From assembly GCA_029262195.1 (NCBI GenBank), contig JAJCZX010000038.1, positions 154,226 to 218,225 of the forward strand: a stretch of 64,000 bases of DNA, read 5' to 3'. This document shows positions 43,447-51,921 of this stretch, piece by piece. The stretch is from Gemmatimonadota bacterium. Its GTDB lineage: Bacteria; Gemmatimonadota; Gemmatimonadetes; Gemmatimonadales; GWC2-71-9. The notes below the pieces were generated by a model, which made no database searches, was not told the origin of the DNA, and saw only the letters and a program-made list of their open reading frames with translations. Position 1 is the first letter of the stretch, and each line of letters starts with the position of its first letter. Both the position numbers and the translations under genes were made by a program.

Positions 43447-44547
43447 GCTACCCGATTTCCAAAGCGTTTCAAAAATTCCTCGATGAAGGCGTCAAGATTG
43501 CCGTCCATCACTGACTGCACGTCCCCAAGTTTCAACTCGGTACGGTGATCATTTACCATCGTGTAAGGCTGAAACACATAAGAGCGGATTTGATTGCCCC
43601 AGCTATTGTCAGTCTTGGTGGCTTCGACCTCCGCCCGTTTTTGTTCTCTCTCTTCGACTGCCTTCTGGTACATTGCTGCCTTTAGCATCTTCATCGCTGT
43701 AGCCCGGTTCTTGAGTTGACTACGTTCCTGCTGACAGGAGACCACCAAACCCGTGGGAAGGTGGCGCAATCGCACGGCAGACGATGTTTTGTTGACGTGC
43801 TGCCCGCCTGCTCCAGACGCGCGGTACACATCCATCTCTATATCTTCTTCCCGTACTTCGACTTCGATTGTGTCGTCGACAAGCGGATAAACAAAGACAG
43901 AGGCGAACGAAGTGTGACGGCGCGACTGGGAATCGAAGGGCGATATTCGGACCAAACGATGGACTCCCTTTTCGGCTTTCAAATAGCCGTAGGCGAAATC
44001 ACCTTTTAACTCCATCGATACCGACTTGATCCCGGCTTCCTCTCCGGGGAGTAAATCCAGAATCGAAACTTCGTAACCGCGCTTTTCCGCCCACCGCGAA
44101 TACATCCGCATGAGCATCTCAGCCCAGTCCTGCGACTCGGTACCACCTGCCCCGGGGTGTATAGTGAGAATTGCCGAGCGCCGGTCGTCTTCGCCCCTGA
44201 GCATATTCATAAGCTCAAGTTTTTTTAGTCCCTCCAAAATCTTGGGAACGTCGTCACGGATACCCGCGATGATCTCCGGATCGGGATCGGATTCGGCCAA
44301 CTCCGCCAGTTCTAACGAGTCGTTGGTTCTCTGCTCGAGTTCAACCAGAGGTTCGACCCATTTTTTGAGCTCGCGAACTTTGTCGACGACGATCCGGGCT
44401 TCGTCAGCGTTGTCCCAGAAACCCGGAGCAACCATCTCGGCCTCGAGCTTCTCGATCTGAGCATTCTTAGCATCAACGTCAAAGATACCCCCGGAGTTCG
44501 GCCAACCGGCCATTTATTTCGTTTAGTGATCCAACAACCTCGTCCAA
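43443..44547 (-). CDS. prfB: Peptide chain release factor 2, with programmed +1 frameshift
   Basis: RF2 is encoded in two frames. The first starts at a TTG (44547) six nt after AGGAG and runs 22 codons (MDEVVGSLNEINGRLAELRG...) to an in-frame TGA at 44479-44481. A +1 shift skips one T and continues as DVDAKNAQIEKLEAEM to 43443, giving about 367 residues. The tripeptide motif SPF and the catalytic GGQ (ASGAGGQHVNKT) are present. RF2 recognises UGA and UAA, so low RF2 favours frameshifting: the well-known autoregulatory loop. Reading only the downstream frame gives a wrong N-terminus (MAGWPNSGG...). Confidence 0.95.
44478..44493 (-). promoter_or_regulatory. prfB programmed-frameshift site
   Basis: Minus strand CGGGGGTATCTTTGAC: an internal Shine-Dalgarno-like G run, the CTT slippery codon and the in-frame TGA followed by C, essentially the same as the classical E. 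coli prfB site. The ribosome slips +1 at CTT-T when termination at UGA is slow. Confidence 0.95.
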
Positions 44548-44592
44548 GTCGGGCTCCTGACAACCTTGCTTTGTGTAATTTCGTTAACGGTA

Positions 44593-44627
44593 AGAGCCGC
44601 CTTTTCCTGGGGGGAAAGGACGGCTCT
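44593..44627 (-). terminator. Hairpin between the MJ0042-protein gene and prfB
   Basis: AGAGCCG and CGGCTCT pair and the stem continues with mismatches through the C/T-rich and G/A-rich inner arms. It lies 42-76 nt past the stop of the MJ0042-domain gene. A T-run after the stem on the minus strand is lacking, so it may be an attenuator or a weak terminator. Confidence 0.45.
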
Positions 44628-44668
44628 CTAATCAATAAATATAACCGAAGTTGTTGCCTTGGACTACC

Positions 44669-45565
44669 TTAGAACATGTCCTGACCGCCAGCGAGGATCT
44701 CGTTCAGCGCCGACCGGAAGAAATCTTCGCCTTTGGCCATTTCCTCCCCGACCTGATCCACGTACTCCTCCCAGCTTTTCCTGATTTCCTCTTCAAATTC
44801 TTCCTTGAGAGTGCCGTTATCCAGCGCGTCCTGCCTTTTCTGGGGCTGATAGACGATCATATCTGAAATAAGAGCCCGAGCAAGTCGGCGGGCCTTCTGT
44901 TTCGGATCTCTCTGGAGGAACGGGTTGATCGGCTTCGATGGTTGCGGTGGAGTATCTAACGGAGGAGCGACCTCCGGCTCTGACACTGGCTCAACAACTG
45001 TCTCATAGGCGGGCTCCGCATCAACCACCGCTTCTGGCTCGGACGGGGTCTCAACGGGCGCCACAGGAGTTTCCTGGATCGGAGCCCCCGGGGTCGGTTT
45101 GAAAACGGGCGCAGTGGGCCGCGTAACCGGCTGCTCCGGGGCGGATGTCACAGGCTCCTGGGGCGCTACAAAAGGTCGGGACAGGCGAGACGCGCCATCG
45201 TGGGGCGTTTCAATCACATCAGAAACAGCGGTGTCGCCCCCCTCGTCGGGCGACTCGTGGATCTCGTCCGGCACCAGGGCCAGACCGGGCGATGCTTCGG
45301 CAGGAGGCTCTACAGAGTTTTCTACAAACGGCACTTCAGTGGTTTCCTCGTTGTATTCCTCAGCAATCGCCTCGGCCTCAACCACCGGGGTTTCCTGCAC
45401 CGGTTCTAACGCGCGAGTTTCGGATACGGGCGCTTCCGAGGGGAGCTCCGGCGTGAGGGCTATTGCAAAGGAACAAACGGCGCACCGCGCTCGGACACCC
45501 TCTGCGGGGACCTTGGCGGGATCAACTCGATAGACCGTTTCACACGAGGGGCATTGGACGTTCAT
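44669..45565 (-). CDS. MJ0042-type zinc-ribbon protein with long acidic linker
   Basis: A 298-residue protein. The N-terminal 35 residues form an MJ0042 zinc finger (CPSC at 5-8, CAVC at 28-31: VQCPSCETVYRVDPAKVPAEGVRARCAVC in two parts). A Pro/Glu/Val-rich, probably disordered linker spans residues ~40-210. A conserved C-terminal helical domain starts at NPFLQRDPKQKARRLARALISDM. Such proteins recur in FCB and delta-type bacteria without a known function. It overlaps the GGDEF gene by 4 nt. Confidence 0.82.
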   Translation of the reverse strand: MNVQCPSCETVYRVDPAKVPAEGVRARCAVCSFAIALTPELPSEAPVSETRALEPVQETPVVEAEAIAEEYNEETTEVPFVENSVEPPAEASPGLALVPDEIHESPDEGGDTAVSDVIETPHDGASRLSRPFVAPQEPVTSAPEQPVTRPTAPVFKPTPGAPIQETPVAPVETPSEPEAVVDAEPAYETVVEPVSEPEVAPPLDTPPQPSKPINPFLQRDPKQKARRLARALISDMIVYQPQKRQDALDNGTLKEEFEEEIRKSWEEYVDQVGEEMAKGEDFFRSALNEILAGGQDMF

Positions 45566-46545
45566 GAACTGCTCTCGCTCTTAGTTTCGGTGGTTGCAGG
45601 CGCCGCATCACGGCGTCGGTCAATAACATAAACTGAACCCGGAAGCGACTTGGCGTAAGCCTTCATTTCGGTGGCCAACGCTCCCACTCGTGCCGGGTGA
45701 TCAAAAGATCGCTGCTCGCTTGTCACCACACCAATGGAAATCGTCATCAGCGGGACCTTGTGAAGTTGCCCGCGTCGGTCTTCGCCCAAAAAATAGCCGG
45801 CCGCCTTGTCCTGGTCACTGTACTGGAGTGGGATCAGAGTGTCAAAGACGGAAATGATTTCCTTACATATTTCCGGCATTTCTCCAGTAGGCACGATAAA
45901 TATGAAATCATCTCCACCGATATGACCGGTGAAACCGCCGTCCGAACACATTCCAGCCACAACGTCCCGCAAGATACGCGAGACCAGATAAATAATTCGA
46001 TCGCCATTCTGGTAGTTGTAGCGATCGTTGTACTCCTTGAAATGGTCCAAATCCGCATAGCACACCGAAAACCCGGCACCAATCCCGATTCGTTTGCTAA
46101 TTTCGTTCGTGATTTCCGGGGTCCCCGGAAGCATCGTGGTAGGATGCACCGACACATTGCGCCGGGTCCGTTCAAGCAGGGAGTCAATGCGGCTCAACTG
46201 CTCTGCTTGACCAACGCTTGGAGAAATCACCTCATCTGCGCCGGCCTGGAGCCAGGCGACCGCCCCTTCGGAATCGTTTCGATCTTCGGTATAACACAGG
46301 ATCGGTATGACCGCAGTGTATGGATCGTTGCGAAGTGTTCGGCAGAGGTCAGAGGCCCCTGATTTTGAGACATCAGCACCTACCATCACCATATGAGGCA
46401 AATTGCGCAAAACTGCCCAGCGCATTTCCTCGACACCGCCCACAAGCGTGAGCTCCATCGAATGGTTGACAGCCCATCCCGCGATAAGATCGGGGACAGC
46501 GTCTTTTTTCTCAGAGTAGTAAAGTACCGTCGCCGGATACTGCAC
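45562..46545 (-). CDS. GGDEF-domain protein with degenerate receiver
   Basis: About 327 residues. The N-terminal domain has a receiver-like fold (DLCRTLRNDPYTAVIPILCYTEDR), but the segment where the phospho-acceptor Asp should sit reads MVMVGADVS, so phosphorylation is doubtful. The C-terminal GGDEF domain has VCYADLDHFKEYNDRYNYQNGDR and the signature GGDDF instead of GGDEF/GGEEF; no RxxD inhibitory site precedes it. Activity as a diguanylate cyclase is uncertain. I chose the GTG at 46545, five nt after AGGAG, over the TTG at 46563. Confidence 0.82.
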   Translation of the reverse strand: MQYPATVLYYSEKKDAVPDLIAGWAVNHSMELTLVGGVEEMRWAVLRNLPHMVMVGADVSKSGASDLCRTLRNDPYTAVIPILCYTEDRNDSEGAVAWLQAGADEVISPSVGQAEQLSRIDSLLERTRRNVSVHPTTMLPGTPEITNEISKRIGIGAGFSVCYADLDHFKEYNDRYNYQNGDRIIYLVSRILRDVVAGMCSDGGFTGHIGGDDFIFIVPTGEMPEICKEIISVFDTLIPLQYSDQDKAAGYFLGEDRRGQLHKVPLMTISIGVVTSEQRSFDHPARVGALATEMKAYAKSLPGSVYVIDRRRDAAPATTETKSESSS

Positions 46546-46617
46546 CACTTCTCCTGGTCGCAAGTGAATAGGATTTGGTTCGCGCGCATGCGCGGCTGAA
46601 AACTAATCGGATTTCCT

Positions 46618-47457
46618 TCAAAACCCCACGGTTACGTTGAGATTGAAGGTGGGGCCCTCTAGCCCGTCATCGGGAAGATACGCGGAGTTTATCGTTGTTT
46701 CGGCACCGAGGCGATAGCTAATGAAGGCGTCCACCGCGCTAAGAAGGTGGTTGGCGACCAGTGCGCCAAGCTGGCTTGATGCTCTCTTGAACGCGTTGTC
46801 GCTATCCTTGATCCCCAACCTGAACAAGTCTCGTTCGAGGCCAGCGTTCCTCCAGGACCACCTAAAGTTTGGGCCAATGGCCCGTCTCCGGTAGAAGGCC
46901 AGAGCCCGCTGATATTCCACCGACTCGGTGTCGACTATCCCATCAGGATCAGGAAGGAACGTCCTTCGAGCCAACGCCCAGATGTCACCGTTGAAGGTCT
47001 CAGGGTCGCTCGGCGGGATCAACGAACCGTCGGTGGCGACCGAAAAAGGTCCACTCTCGATGAATTTGCCCATCTTGTCGTAGTACTCAAAGACTGTGTC
47101 AGTCTCAATGCCGCCGAACCTTCTCCGCGCAACGTTAATGGCCAGGGCGCGATAACGGTTTCGTTCGCGCTCCCCTGCGTTTCGCTCCGATATCACACGG
47201 GTCAATAAGAAGGCTTCCGCAACCAGATAAAGCGCTCCCCTCTCCTGTCCCCCAATGACCTGTCCCGATCCGGGAATCAAGAGCGACAGCACCGAATTCT
47301 TCCACGTAATCCGGTTGCTCTCGGAAAACCCCGTCGATGGAGAGACAATCGACGAGTCCACCCGCCCTCGGGGCAACAACGTCGGGCCCTGAGCACTTGA
47401 TGGCAGCACCAAAACCAGCAGGCAAAGGGCCGCCATTAACCAATGAATGATTCTCAC
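46618..47457 (-). CDS. Envelope protein of unknown function with signal peptide
   Basis: A 279-residue protein: signal peptide (IIHWLMAALCLLVLVLPSSAQG), then SLLIPGSGQVIGGQERGALYLVAEAFLLTRV, a pattern resembling the GSGQ...G..KG membrane segments of DUF5683-like proteins, then a helical domain rich in Arg and a C-terminal beta segment (TFNLNVTVGF). The Phe end could be an outer-membrane signal. GTG start overlapping the PorV-like gene stop (GTGA), so the two are probably co-expressed at the cell surface. Confidence 0.72.
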   Translation of the reverse strand: MRIIHWLMAALCLLVLVLPSSAQGPTLLPRGRVDSSIVSPSTGFSESNRITWKNSVLSLLIPGSGQVIGGQERGALYLVAEAFLLTRVISERNAGERERNRYRALAINVARRRFGGIETDTVFEYYDKMGKFIESGPFSVATDGSLIPPSDPETFNGDIWALARRTFLPDPDGIVDTESVEYQRALAFYRRRAIGPNFRWSWRNAGLERDLFRLGIKDSDNAFKRASSQLGALVANHLLSAVDAFISYRLGAETTINSAYLPDDGLEGPTFNLNVTVGF

Positions 47458-48443
47458 AATTGGACCCTCAGTGTCACGAAAAGGGGGTCTTCGAAAGAGC
47501 CCGTCCGAAAAAACGCCTTGGCAAAATCAAGGGCCACCTTTTCAAACACCAACCCGACCCCGACGGAGGGCCCTGCAGTGGCACCGTCAATGAAGGAGTA
47601 CCCGGCGCGAAGGAAAGCTGCTTCGGCGTATGCCATCTCCACCCCAACCCGGAGGTCTCCATTATTGAATCTGGATAACTTGCCTTCGAAATCGACCAAT
47701 AGTTTCGTGACGACCTCTCCCGCTCCGGTGTCCGTGACAAGAAACCCGTACGTTCCGCCTATTTGGAGCCTCGTGGGCAGTGCGTCAGCCTGATCGCGGT
47801 TCTCCAATTGAAGTTTGAAACCGGCGTGTCTAATCGACCCTCCGAGAGACAAGCCGGTAGTGGCTGCCCCGCGGAAAATCAGTCCAATGTCGAAGGCTTG
47901 TGTCGTACCTACGATCGATTGGATGCGCGTGGCACCGGGACTTATGCAGGCTCCTGAGCAGTCCTGGCGGAACTGGACCAGTTTGTAATTGACTCCGACA
48001 GCCACCGAGTTAGCGAATTGTGTGGCCAGGGAAGCGAGCAATACAATCCCTTTTGGCGCCAGCCGCCCATTGACGGCTCCGGTTCGTGTGGTGATTTCTT
48101 GAGCACCGAAGTCGGCGATGTAAGCGGACAAACCGAGGACGCCGACACCAGGAGAGACAAACACTCCGGACAGCGCCGAATTATTCGAAGCAAAGGTGTT
48201 CGCGTAGTGGATCGCGAATTCGCTCTTGTCACTCAGGGCCAGTCCAGCCGGATTCCAGAAAGCGCTTTCCGCTGATCCGCCATCGGCAATACCCGCCTGT
48301 CCCAGCGCGGTGGACCTGGCACCGATCGGTACCAGTAGAAATGCTCCGCCCCCGACCGGCTCCCCATCCTGGGCTTGAGCCAGAGACGCCGTTGTTAGAA
48401 CGAGGAAAAGTGAGGCGGTTACGTTAGAACGATTCAGCCTCAT
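47454..48443 (-). CDS. PorV/PorQ-family outer-membrane protein
   Basis: About 329 residues. A signal peptide (ending AQAQDG) is followed by the family pattern [39 protein letters not shown] and repeated amphipathic beta strands. PorV-like proteins are barrel partners of type IX secretion in Bacteroidota; related members occur widely in the FCB group without T9SS, so no secretion role is claimed. I prefer the ATG at 48443 over the preceding TTG. It overlaps the Trm112-like gene by 20 nt. Confidence 0.85.
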   Translation of the reverse strand: MRLNRSNVTASLFLVLTTASLAQAQDGEPVGGGAFLLVPIGARSTALGQAGIADGGSAESAFWNPAGLALSDKSEFAIHYANTFASNNSALSGVFVSPGVGVLGLSAYIADFGAQEITTRTGAVNGRLAPKGIVLLASLATQFANSVAVGVNYKLVQFRQDCSGACISPGATRIQSIVGTTQAFDIGLIFRGAATTGLSLGGSIRHAGFKLQLENRDQADALPTRLQIGGTYGFLVTDTGAGEVVTKLLVDFEGKLSRFNNGDLRVGVEMAYAEAAFLRAGYSFIDGATAGPSVGVGLVFEKVALDFAKAFFRTGSFEDPLFVTLRVQL

Positions 48444-48591
48444 CAATCAGCATGATGGGGATATCGTCCTCCACCCGGTAAATCAGCCGGCATTGGTTAC
48501 AAACCAACTGTTCGGGGTCCTTTTTGTGTTCTAACTCGTTCTTGCATTTGGGACAAACCAAAATCTCCAGGAGATCCGGTGCTAAGCTCAT
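48424..48591 (-). CDS. Trm112-family small zinc protein
   Basis: A 55-residue protein with two Cys pairs: [11 protein letters not shown] and [24 protein letters not shown]. This is the Trm112/YcaR pattern, a zinc-binding partner of methyltransferases in other domains of life and of unknown function in bacteria. The ATG at 48591 overlaps the era stop (ATGA), and the frame upstream of it is era sequence out of frame. Confidence 0.88.
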   Translation of the reverse strand: MSLAPDLLEILVCPKCKNELEHKKDPEQLVCNQCRLIYRVEDDIPIMLIDEAESF

Positions 48592-49490
48592 TTCCTTTTC
48601 CTTTTTTTCTTCGCGGAAGCGTAACCAAACTGCCTGAGTGATTGCGGGTCTTTTCTCCACTTCGGACGTACTTTGACCCAGAGATCAAGATAAACGCTGG
48701 CCCCAACTAATCCTTCCATCCGTTTTCTGGCGCGGCCGCCAATTTTCTTTATCGTAGCTCCACCCTTGCCGATAAAGATCCCCTTCTGGCTTTCCCGCTC
48801 GACATATGCCGTGAGACGAATATACATCGGGTCGGAGTTTTCCCGGAACTCCTCTACCTCTACAGCAACCGAGTAGGGTAGTTCCTGCCCGAGAAGTTCG
48901 AAAACAGCCTCTCTTACATATTCCGCGGCAAAAAAGCGCAACGGTTGAGTCCCGATATCATCTGAATCGTAGCGAAAATCGGCCAGTGGCATATTACCCT
49001 GACACCACAGGAGCAGATCGCTCATCCCGATTCCCTCGCGAGCTGATACCGCCAGTTCCTCCGGCCCAACAGCGCCGGATCTAACATCGGACTTTGTGCG
49101 TACGTTCAACACGGGGCAGTCGGGGGTTGTGCCCGTGGGGAGGAATTCGGCCAGGGGGACTACTTCGTGCCCCATAGGGACTACGTAGAGAGCGGCGGAC
49201 GCACCGGCTATGGAATCTGTAACCGCTTCAAGTAAAGCCTCGTGCATCGGTTCCGACGGGGACATGACGCCGGGCGGATCGACGAAAACAACCTGAACGT
49301 TTTCATCGGTCCTCACTCCTACCACGGGTACCCACGTCGTTTGAGGCTTTGGACTGGTAATTGCCAGCTCTTCACCGATTAACGCGTTCATCAAAGTAGA
49401 TTTGCCCGCGTTCGGTTCCCCCAGGAGGACGACTGTACCACAGCGGGTGGGCAGGTCGGCTTCCGAATCAGGGTTTCCTGGGTCAATCAT
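48588..49490 (-). CDS. era: Era-family GTPase with altered nucleotide motifs
   Basis: A 300-residue Era-like protein. P-loop GEPNAGKST at residues ~24-32, effector QTT, switch DPPG in place of DTPG, and the base-specificity motif reads RTKSD (usually NKxD). The C-terminal KH domain has [21 protein letters not shown] and the basic tail is intact. Era binds the 3' end of 16S rRNA in 30S assembly. The changed G motifs suggest altered nucleotide specificity or kinetics (inference). An overlap couples it to the Trm112-like gene. Confidence 0.9.
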   Translation of the reverse strand: MIDPGNPDSEADLPTRCGTVVLLGEPNAGKSTLMNALIGEELAITSPKPQTTWVPVVGVRTDENVQVVFVDPPGVMSPSEPMHEALLEAVTDSIAGASAALYVVPMGHEVVPLAEFLPTGTTPDCPVLNVRTKSDVRSGAVGPEELAVSAREGIGMSDLLLWCQGNMPLADFRYDSDDIGTQPLRFFAAEYVREAVFELLGQELPYSVAVEVEEFRENSDPMYIRLTAYVERESQKGIFIGKGGATIKKIGGRARKRMEGLVGASVYLDLWVKVRPKWRKDPQSLRQFGYASAKKKRKRK

Positions 49491-49669
49491 GGTTCGGAAT
49501 ATGTCGGGGCCCCGGCAGTGCGGAAAGGCCCATTCTTAAGCAGCGGGGCCGCAGAATTGCTGCGCAGCGGGTACGAAAAGGTTCACAACCACCTCGGCGC
49601 GCCCACCCCCTCACATTGTCCCTGCAAGAAAGAACCGCCGCACTCAGGTAGTGGGCGGCATGCTCAGCG

Positions 49670-51853
49670 TCATTGCGCCGTCCTCCGAAGGAGCGCACGG
49701 AAGCGTGGCATGAATTTCTGCGCGGCGATTGGTTTCCTGATGTACTCGTCTGCACCCAACTCAAGGAGTTGGGATTCAGCGTCAACGTCCGGCGTTCCAG
49801 TCAGAACCAGGATAGGTAGGTGGGCCGTACCCGGGGAAGCGCGAGCAATCTTCAAAACATCTCGACCGTCCAGGTTGGGCATATCAAGATCCAGGACCAT
49901 AACGTCGTACAGGGGATCCGCTTTCAACAAGCGAATAGCGTCGAGTCCATCTACAGCCTCATCGACCTTCATACCCTCATTCTCCAACAGTGCTTTTACG
50001 ATCGAACGGGTAGTGGAATCGTCGTCCACCACCAGAGCCCGAGGATGTTCAGGCACCGGTTGGTCCATCACGTCGCCGACCGGGGCCGCCAGCGTTGCAG
50101 CGATCGTAGCGTCGTCAACATCAGCCACCTCAACTGTTTTCGGTTGAGCCTCAACGGGAGCTTGATCCTCTTCCGCACGGCCACCCAGAACTCTCTCAAC
50201 TTCCTCCAATGACGTGATACCCCGGGCGACGAGTTGCAAAGCCGAATCGCGCAAATCCTTGCCTCCTCGGTCCCGTTCCATCTTGGCCAATTGAGTTGTG
50301 CTCTGACCTTCGGCAACTGCGGCACATAACGCTTTGTCAAAAGCAACCACCTCAACTATCGGAGCCCGGCCTCGGTAGCCACTGCCCCCACATTGATCAC
50401 ATCCAGCAGCCCGTTTGGCTGGTTTGACACCCTGTCGTTCGATTAGCAATTGCTCCTCAGGTGTAAAAACACCATTGGTGTCGATAGCACATGCGCTGCA
50501 AATTCTGCGCACAAGTCGTTGGGCCGCCACGCCACGCAACGCATCCGCAATAGATGCGCGATTGAGCCCCACATCCACGAGGCGTTGTACGGAGGCTATC
50601 GCATCATTGGTGTGCAGGGTTGCAAGCACCAGGTGTCCTGTAAGGCTGGCTTGCACAGCCATCTCAGCAGTTTCCAGATCGCGAATTTCTCCGACAAGTA
50701 CGATGTCAGGATCTTGCCTGAGAATAGCCCGCAGAGCAGACGCAAAGGTCACTCCTTGTTTCTCCTGCACCTGTATCTGCGTGATTCCCTCCAACTCGTA
50801 CTCTATCGGATCTTCGACGGTCATAATGTTGACTTCGTCGTCCGATAGGTCACGGAGCACAGCATAAAGAGTTGTCGTCTTCCCGGAACCTGTTGGCCCG
50901 GTTACCAGAATAATTCCCTCGCGTACGCTGAGAACCTCCCGCAGCCCTACAAGTTGTTCTTTGGTGTAACCAATTGACTCTAGTTCAGGTGTGCCCTCCG
51001 TGTCGAGGATACGGATTACCGCCTTCTCCGATGCCTTGGCTGGCACCGTTGAAACGCGGAGATCAAAGTTCTTGGAGGCGACTTTTACCCGCACCTTTCC
51101 ATCCTGCGGTCGCAGCCGGACAGCAATGTCCAGTTTCGAAATAACCTTGATGCGAGAGATCACCCGTACAAGTGCCACATCAGGCATTTTCATATAATTT
51201 CTCAGCATCCCATCGACGCGAAAACGGACGATGCCTTCACGGCCGGAAGGCTGGATGTGAATGTCACTGGCGCCCTGCTCCACAGCATCACGGATGATCA
51301 GGTTGACAAGTTTGATGACCGGCGCGGCGTCAGCCTCTTCTCGACCGATCTCATCGACTTCGTCTTCTTCGACGACACCGACGGTCTCTCCATCTGCTTC
51401 GTCGAAACCAGAGAAGAAGTTGTCAACTTCGTCGTCGGAACCGTACGCCGTGCTAATTGCGTTGGATATTGGAACGGGCGCAGCGACTTCGAACACAACA
51501 TCTCTGCCCGCCGAAAATGCTATAGCCTGTTCGATATCGAGAGCCGTCGGATCGCAGGTGGCCACGACCAACTCCCTGTAATTATCTCGGAGGGGGAAAA
51601 CAAGAGCTTTACGAGCTACAGTCGCAGGCAACAGTTTCGTGGCGGTGGGTTGAGCTGCCCCGATGTCGGCTACTTCCAGGCGAAATGCTCCAGCCACAAG
51701 CTGGGTGATTTCCTTGCTGTCAAACCGATAGTGCTCCTGCACGGTTTTCCAGGCCTCATCTATCGGACAACCCGGATCCAGCTGCACAGCCTCCGTTTCG
51801 GGAGATTTATCTCCAGCCAACCCGGCGAGCCAATGGAGTCGTGGCTTACTCAT
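49670..51853 (-). CDS. PilB/GspE-type ATPase fused to a C-terminal receiver domain
   Basis: A 727-residue protein. An N-terminal GspE N-domain (LRLEVADIG...LVVATCDPTALDIEQAI), then the secretion ATPase: DIHIQP, Walker A GPTGSGKTTTLYAV, LRQDPDIVLVGEIRD, LATLHTNDA, and the zinc site with CSAC and CDQC. The last ~125 residues are a receiver: ALVVDDDSTTRSIVKALLENEG, phospho-acceptor VMVLDLDMPNLDG, LTGTP and a Lys in YIRKPI. It would power type IV pilus or type II secretion assembly under phosphorelay control. No other pilus gene is in the window. Confidence 0.92.
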   Translation of the reverse strand: MSKPRLHWLAGLAGDKSPETEAVQLDPGCPIDEAWKTVQEHYRFDSKEITQLVAGAFRLEVADIGAAQPTATKLLPATVARKALVFPLRDNYRELVVATCDPTALDIEQAIAFSAGRDVVFEVAAPVPISNAISTAYGSDDEVDNFFSGFDEADGETVGVVEEDEVDEIGREEADAAPVIKLVNLIIRDAVEQGASDIHIQPSGREGIVRFRVDGMLRNYMKMPDVALVRVISRIKVISKLDIAVRLRPQDGKVRVKVASKNFDLRVSTVPAKASEKAVIRILDTEGTPELESIGYTKEQLVGLREVLSVREGIILVTGPTGSGKTTTLYAVLRDLSDDEVNIMTVEDPIEYELEGITQIQVQEKQGVTFASALRAILRQDPDIVLVGEIRDLETAEMAVQASLTGHLVLATLHTNDAIASVQRLVDVGLNRASIADALRGVAAQRLVRRICSACAIDTNGVFTPEEQLLIERQGVKPAKRAAGCDQCGGSGYRGRAPIVEVVAFDKALCAAVAEGQSTTQLAKMERDRGGKDLRDSALQLVARGITSLEEVERVLGGRAEEDQAPVEAQPKTVEVADVDDATIAATLAAPVGDVMDQPVPEHPRALVVDDDSTTRSIVKALLENEGMKVDEAVDGLDAIRLLKADPLYDVMVLDLDMPNLDGRDVLKIARASPGTAHLPILVLTGTPDVDAESQLLELGADEYIRKPIAAQKFMPRFRALLRRTAQ

Positions 51854-51921
51854 TCACCCCCTATTATAAACAAAGGATCGTTCCACCCGGAATTCTTCAT
51901 CGCGTATTTTAACCTGATTCC

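Noticed and set aside
43443..44513. prfB with the start at 44513
   Set aside because: The upstream frame encodes the true RF2 N-terminus and the classical frameshift site joins the two.
49483..49785. A 100-aa minus-strand frame overlapping the end of the GspE-REC gene
   Set aside because: It is out of frame with the receiver domain, Arg/Ser-rich, and without a recognisable domain.
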